64,000 nucleotides of DNA from Whitmania pigra (Eukaryota > Annelida > Clitellata > Hirudinida > Haemopidae): NCBI GenBank assembly GCA_021613335.1, contig JAJTWR010000377.1, forward strand, positions 310,001 to 374,000. The letters are read 5' to 3'. Below the pieces are notes generated by a model, which searched no databases, was not told where the DNA came from, and was given only the letters and a program-made list of their open reading frames with translations. Positions 35,731 through 46,831 of the stretch are shown piece by piece (within the stretch, counting starts at the first letter, position 1; each line of letters opens with the position of its first letter). The position numbers and the translations under genes were made by a program.

Positions 35731-36496
35731 ATGAAGCTGTTTGTACTGGCTTTGTTCTTCCTGGCAATACATTGCAAAGGTCGGTAGCTTAAAGTTTTGA
35801 GTTTGTTGATTAATATTCTTAATTAATATTCTAGACACTGCTTCTTTGCTACCAATTTAAAACACTACATAATCAATGAAAGCCTAATCGAGTAACATTA
35901 TAATAATGTTTATGAGGATGATGATGATAATAATTATGTTATTAATTGATTATTTTACTCCCAGTTTTTCAAGGCGCAGTATTTGACACTAAGCTAGGCC
36001 TCTATCTCACGGACAAGTGCGATTACTGCAACACATACGTAAGGAATCCTGTTTGTGGCTATGACCAAAAGACCTACATGAGCTTTTGTCATTTGAGTTG
36101 CGAGTGAGTTCAGGGGATTCATGCATTATCTTATTACGTTAACATTTTCTTAATGTAATTATATTTGGCTGATATTATGAAACATTTACGCCTGTAAAAA
36201 GTAAAAAATAATTGCGCTGAACTCTGGTTTAATTTGCACTTTGCGGATTTGTTTGAAGTTGCGCGACAGAAAAAAAATAGTTGATTTTGTCATCTTAGGC
36301 GACCATTACTAGGATTACCTTGATTACGATTAACTGATCAATGCAATTAAATTCTATTTTTACAACATTTTTCAGAAACTTATTTTAAATTGATTTTTGA
36401 TACATTGTATGTAATTTCAGGGATGTACGATTTTATAAAATGGGTAACTGCTCAGCCACTGGTCCATATGCCCAAGGTTACGATCCGATTATGTGA
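35731..36496 (+). CDS. Secreted non-classical Kazal peptide, A-type copy 3
   Basis: Exons 35731-35779, 35965-36103 and 36421-36496, with the same lengths and phases as 15664-16428. The product is 87 residues and differs visibly only by Asp for Asn right after the first cysteine. All six cysteines, the VCGYDQKTY core and the DPIM end are intact. Introns are almost unchanged, indicating recent duplication or gene conversion. An F-type gene converges from the right, as in the other units. Confidence 0.85.
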
Positions 36497-37680
36497 GATC
36501 AAGTATTTCCTGGGACCTATTACATAATTAATATTTTGAGATTCATGGTTATTCATAGAGGAATGCAGCTCAGAATATGAGAAATTTTTGCAAATAATCC
36601 ACTTTTTGAAATTAAATATTTAATCAATAATATTTTGCCAATTAAACAAATTGACTATCATGGTATGAATATATGAAATGATTCATCCAAATGCGTTTGG
36701 TAGTTTTTGTATTATGTGCCTTTGAATTCAGCAAAAATTCAAAATGTCGCAATCTTTAGTGCCACTTATGTCGAAAGGGTGGTCAAAACATTTTTTTTTA
36801 ATAATTTTTTTTATGTATCTAAGATTGCTTGACGACATCAATTTTTATTTTACAATTTATTAAAATTTCAAAAAAAGCAAGTCGAGCAAAAGTTTAAAGG
36901 CTAAATTTGAAAGAGAAGCTTTGTAATTAGCTGATAAATTTATTCATGAAGTTCAAATAACATACTTATCTGGAATAAATAATTAATAACTTGGAATACC
37001 AATGCGATAAGATTTTCTTAGATCTGCTGTTCGAAGTACTTGGGACTTACGATGAAACATTCAAATTTTTGGGACCTTTGCAAACATTTTATTTTTAAGT
37101 TTACAGATAAAACTGGTACAAATCTAACAACACGTTTTACCGAGTATAACCATTAATCGTCTTTACCATTAATCAATTAAGAGTAGAGACATCATTAAAA
37201 TTGTTTTTTTAACAATTTGTTTGTTAATGTCCATTTTAGGATCTAGTAAAACCAAAAGAGAACGAAAAAAGTTGTCAAAAAAACTGTGGCCCATTATAAC
37301 TTCCTCCTTCTTGTTTAACCAGCATACGTTATAATTAATTGTGTTAATGTTTGATCACTGATTTGCTAGATCTTGATTTAACAAAATTGTGTAAGCACAG
37401 CCTTCCTTAAACCTTCTCCTTACATTAATGTTGTTCTTTAATACTCAGGTTATTCAAATATATTTTAAATACAATTTTATGCAATGCATACTTTTTGTAT
37501 TTCGGAAATTAATTAATTAAGTTATTTGAGTCAAAAATGACAAGAATGACGATGAAGATTTTATCAAGAATGACATAATTTATTTTTCTAAATTGTTACC
37601 ACTCATTATAATTTATTCATGATTTCGAGATTAATTGCGTTCAGTGGTGCATAAAGTGATTTCTGAAGTGGCTCCTTTAG
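36497..37680. other. Spacer between convergent genes
   Basis: AT-rich, homologous to about 22.9-23.94 kb. No gene supported. Confidence 0.45.
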
Positions 37681-38272
37681 TTAGCATGCAGAAGTGCTCC
37701 ATACTCCCACTTGCCTGAGTATTGAAAATTGTATTAGTTAGGTTATTATTCAACGATTAAATAATGTGTAAACTTAACAAACAACTAGTCTTAAACAAGT
37801 ATGTAGAAAGATTTCGAAGCATATCCTCAGAGTCGTCAGTCGAATAACCAATTAACAAAATAACAAGCCTTCAATCTGTCAAGATTACGCTAATGGATAG
37901 CTATAATTAATTATAATTATGGTCACATAGGACATTTAAAAAACACTTCTCTCCATCCGAAAAGATTTGATGTCTATTTATTAAAAATTAATTAATTTAT
38001 TTATTTATAAACATTGCTTACTTGCACATGATGAGGCAGTAGTTGTCATAAGTTACTCCGTCTACTCCACAAAGTGGCTGATAAGGTGCAGCACTGCAAA
38101 CCGTATCACAAGCATCACCGTTAACACCGAGCACTGGAAAATGCGTTTTACAAATCACAAATTTGTCGAAGTCTATTAATTAAAATCATTTTCATGAATT
38201 AAAAATGAACTCACGTATTTCGCTCAGAGCCAGGAAGCTGAATATCAGAAAAAATATAAGAAAAGATTTCAT
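37681..38272 (-). CDS. Secreted non-classical Kazal peptide, F-type, intact copy
   Basis: Exons on the minus strand: 38272-38215, 38133-38022 and 37714-37681, giving 67 residues. The signal peptide is MKSFLIFFLIFSFLALSE. The domain is C-x3-C-x8-C-x10-C-x3-C-x10-C with core LCGVDGVTYDNYC, ending at the sixth cysteine with no tail. Presumed P1 is Ala, as in elastase- or subtilisin-directed Kazal domains (inference). TATAAAA lies at 38324-38330 on the same strand. It is the only F-type copy without visible damage; copies at 17098 and 23946 are broken. Confidence 0.85.
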
Positions 38273-39955
38273 AACTGAAGTTCTTCAACAAGAGACATCT
38301 TCTGAAGGCTTTGCAATTACCCTTTTTATACATTGCTAAACTTTGAAATTCACAAATGTTTCTGCAAAACATTTGATATAGTAGACAGCAATAAATGATC
38401 ACATTATTGATTCTAACATTCTTCAACTTATGGGTTTGACGCCGATTAATAGCTGTAGTTGCAACTAATCATCATGTTAATGACTTATTAATGACTTATT
38501 GATCGCATTGGTTCAAAACATTTTTTTTTACTTTTTTTACATCAGCTTTAACGCAACCAAGTTCCAGCAAAAAAATTTAAAATCAGCCCAATTTTACAAA
38601 GATACAGCTTTGTGTTGCTTCAGTTGGTGGCATAGAACCTATTCAACTGGTTTCGAGATTATTAATTAATAATTTAGCATAAAAACTTTAAACTACCGAC
38701 CGCAGTTTTGGATTGCCAGGAAGAACAAGTCAGGAAAACCAACTTCATCGTGGATGAATTCTTTCCAATTGTTTATCAAGAAATCGTTTGTGCTTGAATT
38801 CGCACGAATTTATACATCGTTTGAACAAAAAGTAATTTTCAGTCGTTATTGACAAATTGATTGCAAAATGATTTATGGAGATTAAAAAAGTGGACATAGA
38901 AAATGCATGCCAGTTACATTATAAGCTAGATTTAATGAACTGCCTAATACTTTAAAAATAATAATATAATAATACGCATATAATATGCTGCTAATAACAA
39001 ACGAGTTTAACTCATAATTAATTTCTGGTGAAATTTATGTTTAATCAATCGTTTTTAATTAAAATTTTTATTTTACATTTGTATTTCTGTTTAAAAATCC
39101 CTACCAGAAGTTCATCAGAAATACCACTGATTGGCCAATATTGTAAAATGAATTAGAACACACTGCGTAGTAAAAAGAAATTATTTAGATTAGCTAATGT
39201 TTTTTAGTAATGAATGGAAGTCAATTGGGCTCTACTTCGATAAATCTTGGCCTGCTCACGAAATTACAAATTTGAGTTAGGAAGAAAATAAATGAGTAAT
39301 AACGTTAATGCTGAATTGGATAAAATGGTTTCGAGATGATAAAATTAAAATACCATATTATCACAATATCAACAAATGTTTTAGATCCGGAATGACTATC
39401 ACCTAATCTTTTAGTTAATGTTATTCTCTATATTTTACTCGAATCGCTTAAACTTATGTCACTTCAAAACGTTGCACTCATTCAGGTCATTCTTCTATGT
39501 TTCGAAGAATATTGTATTTGCTTTATTGCTGTGTTGGTAGCTTAAATTAAATTTGTGTCTGTGCTTAAACAGGACGACTGGGTATAGGAAGCCGAATGGT
39601 TGCTGACTTTGCGCGCTTCCGTTAGTAGTTCTTGTCCACTCACTAGGGCATTTACCACTTACTCATTCTAGCATTAAGGATGATACATCATTAGATTATT
39701 GAAACTAAATACAAGTCTGCAAATTTGCATTACTTATGAAGGAAGTTTCTGAATTTCTTGAAATTTACACGTCGTATATAGACTGAATCTGGTTCGATTC
39801 ATCTTTTATTGTAATACTTCATCAAGTTTTTTTAAATGAAATTTATTATCAAATTGTATTTTATTATATTAAGACGCTTAAACGATTATGCTGAAGTTTG
39901 GCAATTTAAATAAATGTATCTATGTTGGAGATAATCCAAGCCGAAGAAAAGTTGA
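38273..39955. other. Intergenic with a relic signal exon
   Basis: At 38748-38700 (minus) the leader exon of an A/D-type Kazal gene is recognisable (MKLVFLT...) with a 1-nt deletion and a preserved GTCGGTAG donor, but no exon 2 follows. From about 39500 the sequence is a diverged copy of about 44800-45330, the 3' region of the D-type gene. Confidence 0.5.
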
Positions 39956-40001
39956 TCAGATACAGCGGCCGTAATGATGCATATCATGACGTGTCAAGTG
40001 A
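39956..40001 (-). other. Orphan, in-frame Kazal last exon (D-like)
   Basis: On the minus strand ATATTTCAG precedes 46 nt that read H-L-T-R-H-D-M-H-H-Y-G-R-C-I-stop in phase 2. The last exon of the D-type gene (45323-45278) is also 46 nt and ends ...D-G-P-C-R-stop. Cysteine and length are kept. The upstream exons are absent; mobile-element DNA begins about 130 bp further up. Confidence 0.5.
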
Positions 40002-40127
40002 CTGAAATATTTCAAAAGATACTAGTCTCACTATGTCAAGTTTTAAATGTTTGGAATATTTTAAAACTAAAAATTTACATGGTAAATCAAATTATAACTT
40101 GTTATTTGTATAATTTATAAATGGAAA

Positions 40128-40383
40128 TTATTATAATTATAATAAAGAAGAAAGAGAAGAAAAAGCTCGTATTGCTCAAACAGAGCGTGACGAAAAATGG
40201 ATGGCTATAATTATGAAGAACCAGGATGGTAAAAACTCCTATCAGAATCCAGATCTATACAAAAGAATAGAGCCATTCGTTCATAATCCAGAGCAAGGAT
40301 TGACGTTTATTATTATACTGACCACAACAATATACACACTGATCAATTTGATTGAACTGCGTCAATTTGTAAGTGACATTTAA
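40128..40383 (+). other. Unrecognised coding fragment
   Basis: An open frame reading NKEEREEKARIAQTERDEKW at its start. It continues through a polar segment (PDLYKRIEPFVHNPEQG) to a likely membrane segment (FIIILTTTIYTLINLI) and a natural stop. Composition is complex and helix-like, so it is probably derived from a real gene, perhaps captured by or next to the hAT element. Family not recognised. No upstream start was found. Confidence 0.3.
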
Positions 40384-42440
40384 ATGTTGTTATTTCGTAG
40401 AAAAAATTGTTAAATTGTAATTTTGTTTGTTTAGAAAATGCCAGGCAGAAAACAAACTCCAACTAGAAAGCTATTTCATGACATTACCTCGGATGGAAAA
40501 ACAAAAAAAGTTAAGTGCAAATTCTGCAATTGGATTGTGGCAAGCAATAGAACCAGGATTGAGAAACACTTAAGGGAATGCACTAAATGTCCAAAGGAAT
40601 TAAAGATGAGATACATTCCACAATTTGAGAAAGAGTCTAGTCTTGCATCTTCACCAGGTAGCTTCTACAAAAATACAACTCATGGGTCAAGTAATGAAAT
40701 AGCTACAGATTGTGATGAAGATGGAAATGAAATCAATGAGGCTGATAGTCTGACAGTTGTTTCACGAAATAGTAAAATTTGTCCCACAGGAAAAATAAAT
40801 TTTTTTTTCGACAGAATTGAAGACAAAGACCAAAATGAAATTGATGAACTGCTCGCTAGAGCTATATACAGCTCAGGTTGTCCTTTGAGAATTGTGGAAA
40901 ACCCTCTGTGGATTGACGTATTTCGTAAACCTCGACCATCATACACTGTTCCAAGTAGATATATGATATCAAACAGTTTGTTGGAAGCAGAATATGAACG
41001 TGTTTCTGCTAACATATCCAAGATTTTAGCAGAGAGTGATGCTTTAACCTTGATGTGTGATGGTTGGAGCAATAATAGAAATGAATCTATTGTCAATTTT
41101 GTTATAATGTCGCCATATCCTGTTTTTTCAAAACCATTCCAACTGACATGGCAAGCCATACAGGAAAATATATGGCTGAAAAAATGATGGAAGTTATCGA
41201 GGAAGTTGGACCAGGAAAGTTTGTCGGAGTCGTAACTGACAATGCTTCAAATATGAAATCTGCCTGGATAATCATTGAACAGAAATATCCTCACATTTAT
41301 TGCTATGGTTGCTGTGCTCACGGACTTAACCTCTTGATGAATGATATTGCCAAGATGACACCTATAAACCAGGTAATATCAAGTTCAATAAATGTAATAA
41401 AGGAGTTCAAAAGAAGCAATCGATTGACAGCATTGTTGAAGTCCAAAGTCCTTCCACAAAATACTTTTACATCATTGAAACTGCCTGTGAAAACCAGATG
41501 GGGCTCCAATGTAATATCATTAAGAAGCTTGGAGCAGAATAAATATGAATTGCAGCAATTGGCTGTTGATGCTAAGGCCCAACATCATATCTCTAAAGTG
41601 GTTAGAGCATCCATCTTGAATGATGTTTTCTGGGATCAGCTGCATGAAGTTTTAATGTTGCTGAAACCAATTGCAGATGGGATAACATTTCTTGAAGCAG
41701 ACAGCCCGCAAATGAGTTTTGTGGCAAAATTATTTAAAGAGCTTACCAGTCATTTCCAAAGCACACTCTCTGATTCATTGACGTCTTTTCAACTTTCTGC
41801 CCAAGAAATAGAAAAGATGAAAGATATTCTGTTGGAGAGAAAAACGTTCTGCCTCAAAACAATTCATAAAGCAGCTAACTTGCTGGATCCTCGCAGCATC
41901 GATCAACAGCATATCAATGAAGAAGATGTAATTGATGCGTGTGAGCTTCTAAGTATTTTAGCAAAAAACACTGATGGTATTTGTGATTGGACGTTATGGC
42001 TGATATAGCAAATTATCGATCCAGATGTGGGTTGTGGGCAAAGCAGTTTGTTTGGCAGTCATCTCTGCAAGTCCTACCAATAGCCTGGTGGAAAGGTATA
42101 TGTTCATCACGACCTCTTGCTAAAGTAGCTTCTAAGATTTTGTCATTGCCTGCAACAACCGCTGTAATTGAAAGAAGTTTCAGTGCCTATTCATTTACCC
42201 AGAATGATAAACGGAACCACAAACAGAGCTGGAAAACTAGTTTTTATTTCCCAAAACTTAAAGCTTATGGCTTACAGTACTTCAGAAAGTAATCACAACT
42301 CTGAAGCAGAAAGCGAAGAATCTGAGAAGGATGAAGACAGTGAAATTGATGAAATGGATCAAAACTGATTTAGATTAGCACTGCTATTCTTATTTTTTAT
42401 TGTTTGTCTTATTGAAGTTGCAATAAATCTGTTTGTCCAA
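40384..42440 (+). mobile_element. hAT transposase copy with BED finger, frameshifted
   Basis: Open frames at 40438-41187, 41148-42008, 41987-42292 and 42168-42368 together cover a hAT transposase. Residues 27-48 of the first frame form a BED finger (C-x2-C-x13-H-x3-C). 'TLMCDGWSN', 'VVTDNASNMKSAW' and 'CCAHGLNLL' mark the DUF659/RNase-H-like core. 'AVIERSFSAYSF' marks the C-terminal dimerisation region. At least three frameshifts (near 41145, 41990 and 42220) make it inactive. Terminal repeats were not identified. Confidence 0.82.
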
Positions 42441-43705
42441 TCATGAATTATCATTTTTCCATATATTTAAAAAAAAACAATAAAAAACAAAAAAAAAACA
42501 TAAAAAACTCATAAAAAACACATAAAAACTCGGACAAAAAAACCTGTTTTTTTACAACTTTAGTCAGGGGTACTACATGGCCTGATGAAGAAAAGAGGGC
42601 AACACTTACGATGAAATTGGGACCAAAGGAATACTCCATCTTTAGAGCACGTGGAGCAAGGGTCAGAAGATTATGTAACGAGGCTAGGTGGGAAACATAC
42701 TCAAAAGAAATGAGTATGTGTTTGCATTTCGTTTGGGGATTGAATGATGAACAATATGGAAATGCAAAACATAAGTTACTACAGAAAGCTGAACAAGAGT
42801 GTACGCTTGAAGAGCTGGTAGAAGAAGCCGAGAAAGTAAGGTTATCGCAAAAGGCATATAAAAAGAAAGAAGAAACCCTGGCTGAGGTTAAACACTTTCG
42901 GAACTTCCGTGACTTTTACAGCAAGGAAGACCGAGAGACATTAAGAAAGAAAGGGCCTTGTTTTCACTGTGGTAAAATGGGACTCTTCGCAGCAACTTGT
43001 AGGTCAAGAAGGAGAAGTCCAACACCTACCAGAATTACCAAGAGGAATGATAGTCCGAGAACACAAAAGGAAACACAGCCCAGTTTTCAAACGCCAGGTT
43101 CAAGCAGTGAAAGAATATAAAAGTATTGTAGCAGTCAACAGAAGGTATACTAAGGTCAAATTCGGAGAAGTTGAAGTAAGAATGCAACTAGACTCAGGAG
43201 CGGATGTGACACTTATAAATACCGAGACTTGGATAAAAATTGGCTCACCAGAATTTACGGAGCCTGTTACAGTAATTGGAGCAGCAAACGGGGCAGAGAT
43301 CGATGTAGTAGGAGAATTTGAAGTAAATTTTACATGTGCGGGCTTCGAGGGACATGGACGGTGTTTTGTAACCAAAAACACAAATCAATTACTAGGCATT
43401 GAGTGGATGGAGCAGCTTCCACCAATAACCAAAGCTTTCGAAGCCATCTGTTGCAAAATAGAAGAAAGACCTTTGAAAGCGGAATCACGATTGATTCGTG
43501 AACTACAAACACAGTTCCCGATGGCCTTCAAAGAAAGATCAGGTCATCGACCTTCACTGAAGAAGAGTAGAGGGTCAGATAGAAGGTTGGTTCAAGAAAC
43601 CATGAAGTCAAGAGAAATCAAGGCAGGACTAATGATCCCATCCTCGTCGCCAAAGTTGTATCCTTGTAACCTTGGAAATCAATGTGCTAAAGAGAAGTCT
43701 TAAGA
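42441..43705 (+). mobile_element. Retrotransposon gag-protease fragment
   Basis: The first frame (42611-43120) is a basic Gag C-terminal part with a coiled region and a zinc-knuckle-like motif CFHCGKMGLFAATC, in which the His of CX2CX4HX4C is Leu. A second frame (to 43703) contains 'VRMQLDSGADVTLI', the DSGA active site of retropepsin, and 'LLGIEWMEQL'. Reverse transcriptase and LTRs are absent, so it is a 5'-internal fragment lodged beside the hAT copy. Confidence 0.75.
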
Positions 43706-44051
43706 TTGTGAAGGATGCTTTTATTTAACATGTGTTCGACTAGAGGTAATAATAAAAGATACCGAATATGAATATTATTATAATATTAATTAGGTAAACT
43801 AATTAATTTCTAGTTAATATAATTCTACTCTAACACCAAGAGTCAAGTCTAGGTTAACCAATCCAGGCAGTAATACTTAATAATTAAAGCAAGTAGTTAC
43901 AATTACATAGTATAAAATAATATTACATTAATATCTGGTTAATACAAGGTTAATATGAAGTTAACACAAATATTACATACTTTTAACATATCGCGTACAA
44001 TAAACAAAAATTAATTAATCCATTAAATTAGTAAATAATTTGAGCAAATCC
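43706..44051. other. AT-rich intergenic
   Basis: No motif recognised between the retroelement fragment and the relic Kazal leader exon. Confidence 0.4.
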
Positions 44052-44109
44052 TAAGCTGTTGGCCCAGCCCAGAGAAGCATAGAACCAAGAAGATCGAACA
44101 GAACTTCAT
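44052..44109 (-). pseudogene. Relic signal exon of an E-type Kazal gene
   Basis: The minus strand from 44109 reads MKFCSIFLVLCFSGLGQQ, similar in length and end to the E-type leader (MKGSLILFLIFNFVGLSQQ), but the donor GT after it is lost. No second exon was found in the next 300 bp downstream. Confidence 0.5.
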
Positions 44110-45277
44110 TGTTGAAAATTTTCAGAAGACACTTTTGGCTGTCTTTAATTTATGACTTTTATATCTTTCAGATCTATAACATTGAAGTTTTGGCTCTGAT
44201 TTTTATTACGTTTTGATTTATTAAATTATAATTAATCTAAGATTGATTGATGAATCGAGCAAAAAACATTTTTGAAAAAAATAAAAATAAAAATTTAAGT
44301 TTTTAAAAAGATCGTGCATGCCGGTTGTAAAGTTAGATTTAACGAACCGCCTAACTTATTACACTTCATAAATAATAACAAGAATCGTACGTATAATAAG
44401 CTATTAATAACAAACGAATTCATTGAAATACCAACTCATAATTAATTTCTGTTGAAATTTAAAAATTTGTTAACTTACGAAAGATTAAATACAAAAATGA
44501 AAATATATAACAATTTGTTAACTTACGAAAGATTAAATACATTTATTTTTATTTTGAAGATCAGAAAAACCAAAAAATGTTAAATATCGTAAAATGAATT
44601 AATAACATTATTTATTGTTTATTTTGTTTTTAGTAAAAAAAATAGTCTTCTATCGCTTTGATTTTAAAATCTTGGTAAATCCGGCCATGCACTGTCTGAT
44701 AAAATGGTTCATCTTCTTTACATTAATAATAATTATAATAATAATATTATATTATCAATCAATAAATGATTTATATTTAGAGTATATCCGAATGATGAAT
44801 GCTTATTAGGAGTTCAAATGCTTGTCCATTCACCAGGACATCCACATGGATTTTTGCCAAGATTTCACTTGCTGACATTAGCATTGCAGGTGCTATTTGC
44901 TGATTGTGCTATTGGCTGATAAGTAGAACTAAACTCCGACACCCAGGTAAAGGACCATGTTTGTGTAGTACATATGTAGACTGCGTTTACAATACTTATG
45001 AAGCCAAGTTTCACTGGTATATCAAACATGTCTTCTGGTTGGGGCATGTGTTGCATCATCGCATTAATGAATGCGAGTGAAGTAGGTTTCTGAATTTCTT
45101 AAAATGTACAAATTGTACGATGACTGTGCCTGGTTCAAAAGGTTTTATTACAATTACTTCAAGTTTCCTTACATGAAATTCATTAATAAGTTGTATTTAA
45201 TTTTATTAAAACGCTAAAACAACGATGTTGAATTTTATGTATCAAACTGGTGTTACTCCAATCCGACGAAACGTTGT
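44110..45277. other. Intergenic
   Basis: AT-rich, partly duplicated at about 39.0-39.95 kb. A 64-codon minus frame at 44865-45059 has no signal peptide or Kazal pattern and is not called. Confidence 0.4.
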
Positions 45278-46026
45278 TCAGCGACAGGGACCATCATAAG
45301 ATATGTCATCACTTGACAAGCCACTGAAATATTTGAAAATGAATATATATTACTTTGTCAAGCATTAAATGTTTGAAAGATTTCAAAAAGTAAAAGTGCA
45401 TGATAAATCAAAACTTTACATAAGCATGATATTATAAGAAAATAAGATTTAATTGCATTGATCAGTTAATCGTAATCATAATCACGGTAACCCTGGTAAT
45501 GGTCGTTCACGTTCAAGCCTACAATGGTAAAATCAAATGTTTTTTTGCGTCGCGCAACTTCCAACAAATTCGCAAAGTGCAAATTAAACCAGAGTTCAGC
45601 GCAATAATATTTCACTTTTTGCAAATGTTAACATAGATAATGTATGTCCCCTGAACTCACGCGCAACGCATATGACAAATGTTCATGTAGGTACTTTCGT
45701 CATTGATACAAAGAGGCTTAAAAGTGTAACTTCTGCAGTAATCGCAATTGCCCGTGAGATAGAGGCTTAGTGCCACGTCAAATAACGCGCCCTGAAAAAC
45801 TGTGAGTAAAATAACCAATTAATAACATAATTAGTATTATCATCATCATCATTATCATAATGTTGCTCGATTCGGCTTTCATTGATTATGTAGTGTTTTA
45901 GTTGGTAGCAAAGAAGCAGTATCTAGAATATTAATTAAGAATATCAATCAACAAACTCAAAACTTTAAGCTACCGACCTTTGCAATGGATTGCCAGGAAG
46001 AACAAAGCCAGTACAAACAGCTTCAT
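45278..46026 (-). CDS. Secreted Kazal-like peptide, D-type
   Basis: Exons on the minus strand: 46026-45978, 45799-45661 and 45323-45278, giving 77 residues. Exon 1 encodes the same leader as the A-type genes. Exon 2 has the same length (139 nt) but many replacements: C-x2-C-x8-C-x10-C-x3-C, where the canonical Cys-Gly after Cys3 becomes Cys-Ile. Exon 3 is a different, shorter exon giving Cys6 after 13 residues and ending GPCR. Presumed P1 is Ser. A TATAAATA-type box lies about 65 bp upstream on the minus strand. The D-type gene sits in an inverted duplicate of the 35.3-36.5 kb A-type region, so the two are paralogs that diverged mainly in exons 2 and 3. Confidence 0.75.
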
Positions 46027-46684
46027 AGTTGATGAATACTTTCCACGTGCTTCTCAAGAAGATGTTTGTGCCTTGCATTCGTCACGTATTTATAATTGTT
46101 GAACAGAAGTAACTGACAGACATTATTGATAAATGGACTGAAAAATAATTTATGGAAATCAAAATGTCGACATTGTGTTTTTGCATGCCAGTTACATTGC
46201 ATTTTAAATTTAATTTAACTTTTTAAAAATAATAAAAATGTCATTAGTACATTCATACCATTTTTAATAAAATAAATTTTTGGTTGTTTATGATAAATTT
46301 TCAAAGCGAAATGTTACGAATTTGCCAAATTTATTTGATAGATAGACATTATTGGCTATTTACGATTGAGAAGGACCAAAACGTTGATGCTGACCTGACA
46401 TGTCAGAAACAATAAATGTGCTCTATTTAATGAACCACGTAAACAATTCGATATACTTTGAAGATAAAACATAAAAGTGAAGCATGAATATTGTTCATTC
46501 AATTATAAAAAATTAATTTTTCAAAATTTCAGAAATCCATCTGAAATAAAAATGTCGTTTGTATGAGCACGTGAATGGAGTCGAATGGAGTTGAATGTTT
46601 TAAATCTTCTAAGCTCACAGGTCGCATATTTGACCTCTAGGTTATTAGTTTTAGACAGTAATTTTTAAATGAAAAACATTTCAG
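46027..46684. other. Inverted duplicate of the region upstream of the A-type gene
   Basis: Carries the D-type promoter and, reading right to left, the counterpart of about 34830-35730. No other gene. Confidence 0.5.
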
Positions 46685-46712
46685 AGTAATAAATTTACTT
46701 AAATGCAACTGA
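46685..46712 (+). other. Orphan Kazal last exon (E-like)
   Basis: ACATTTCAG is followed by 28 nt reading, in phase 2, V-I-N-L-L-K-C-N-stop. It is the counterpart of exon 3 of the E-type gene (V-I-N-I-L-K-G-N-R...), with cysteine and stop retained. No exons 1-2 precede it on this strand. Confidence 0.45.
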
Positions 46713-46831
46713 ATGACGTCCTATTGTAATACAATTCAACACTGCCTTGGAAAATCTGTTGAGTTCCCCGATTGTCAATTGCAATTTCTTTCCACTTGTG
46801 CGATCAGTGTGCCATTGAAATGGTTAATAAG

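Noticed and set aside
42565..42575. CAGGGGTAC near the hAT/gag junction as a second terminal repeat of the 24.5 kb hAT family
   Set aside because: Only nine bases match and no paired inverted end or target duplication was found.
44865..45059. 64-codon minus frame with several Cys/Trp
   Set aside because: No signal peptide, no Kazal spacing, and it is not preserved in the duplicate near 39.5 kb.
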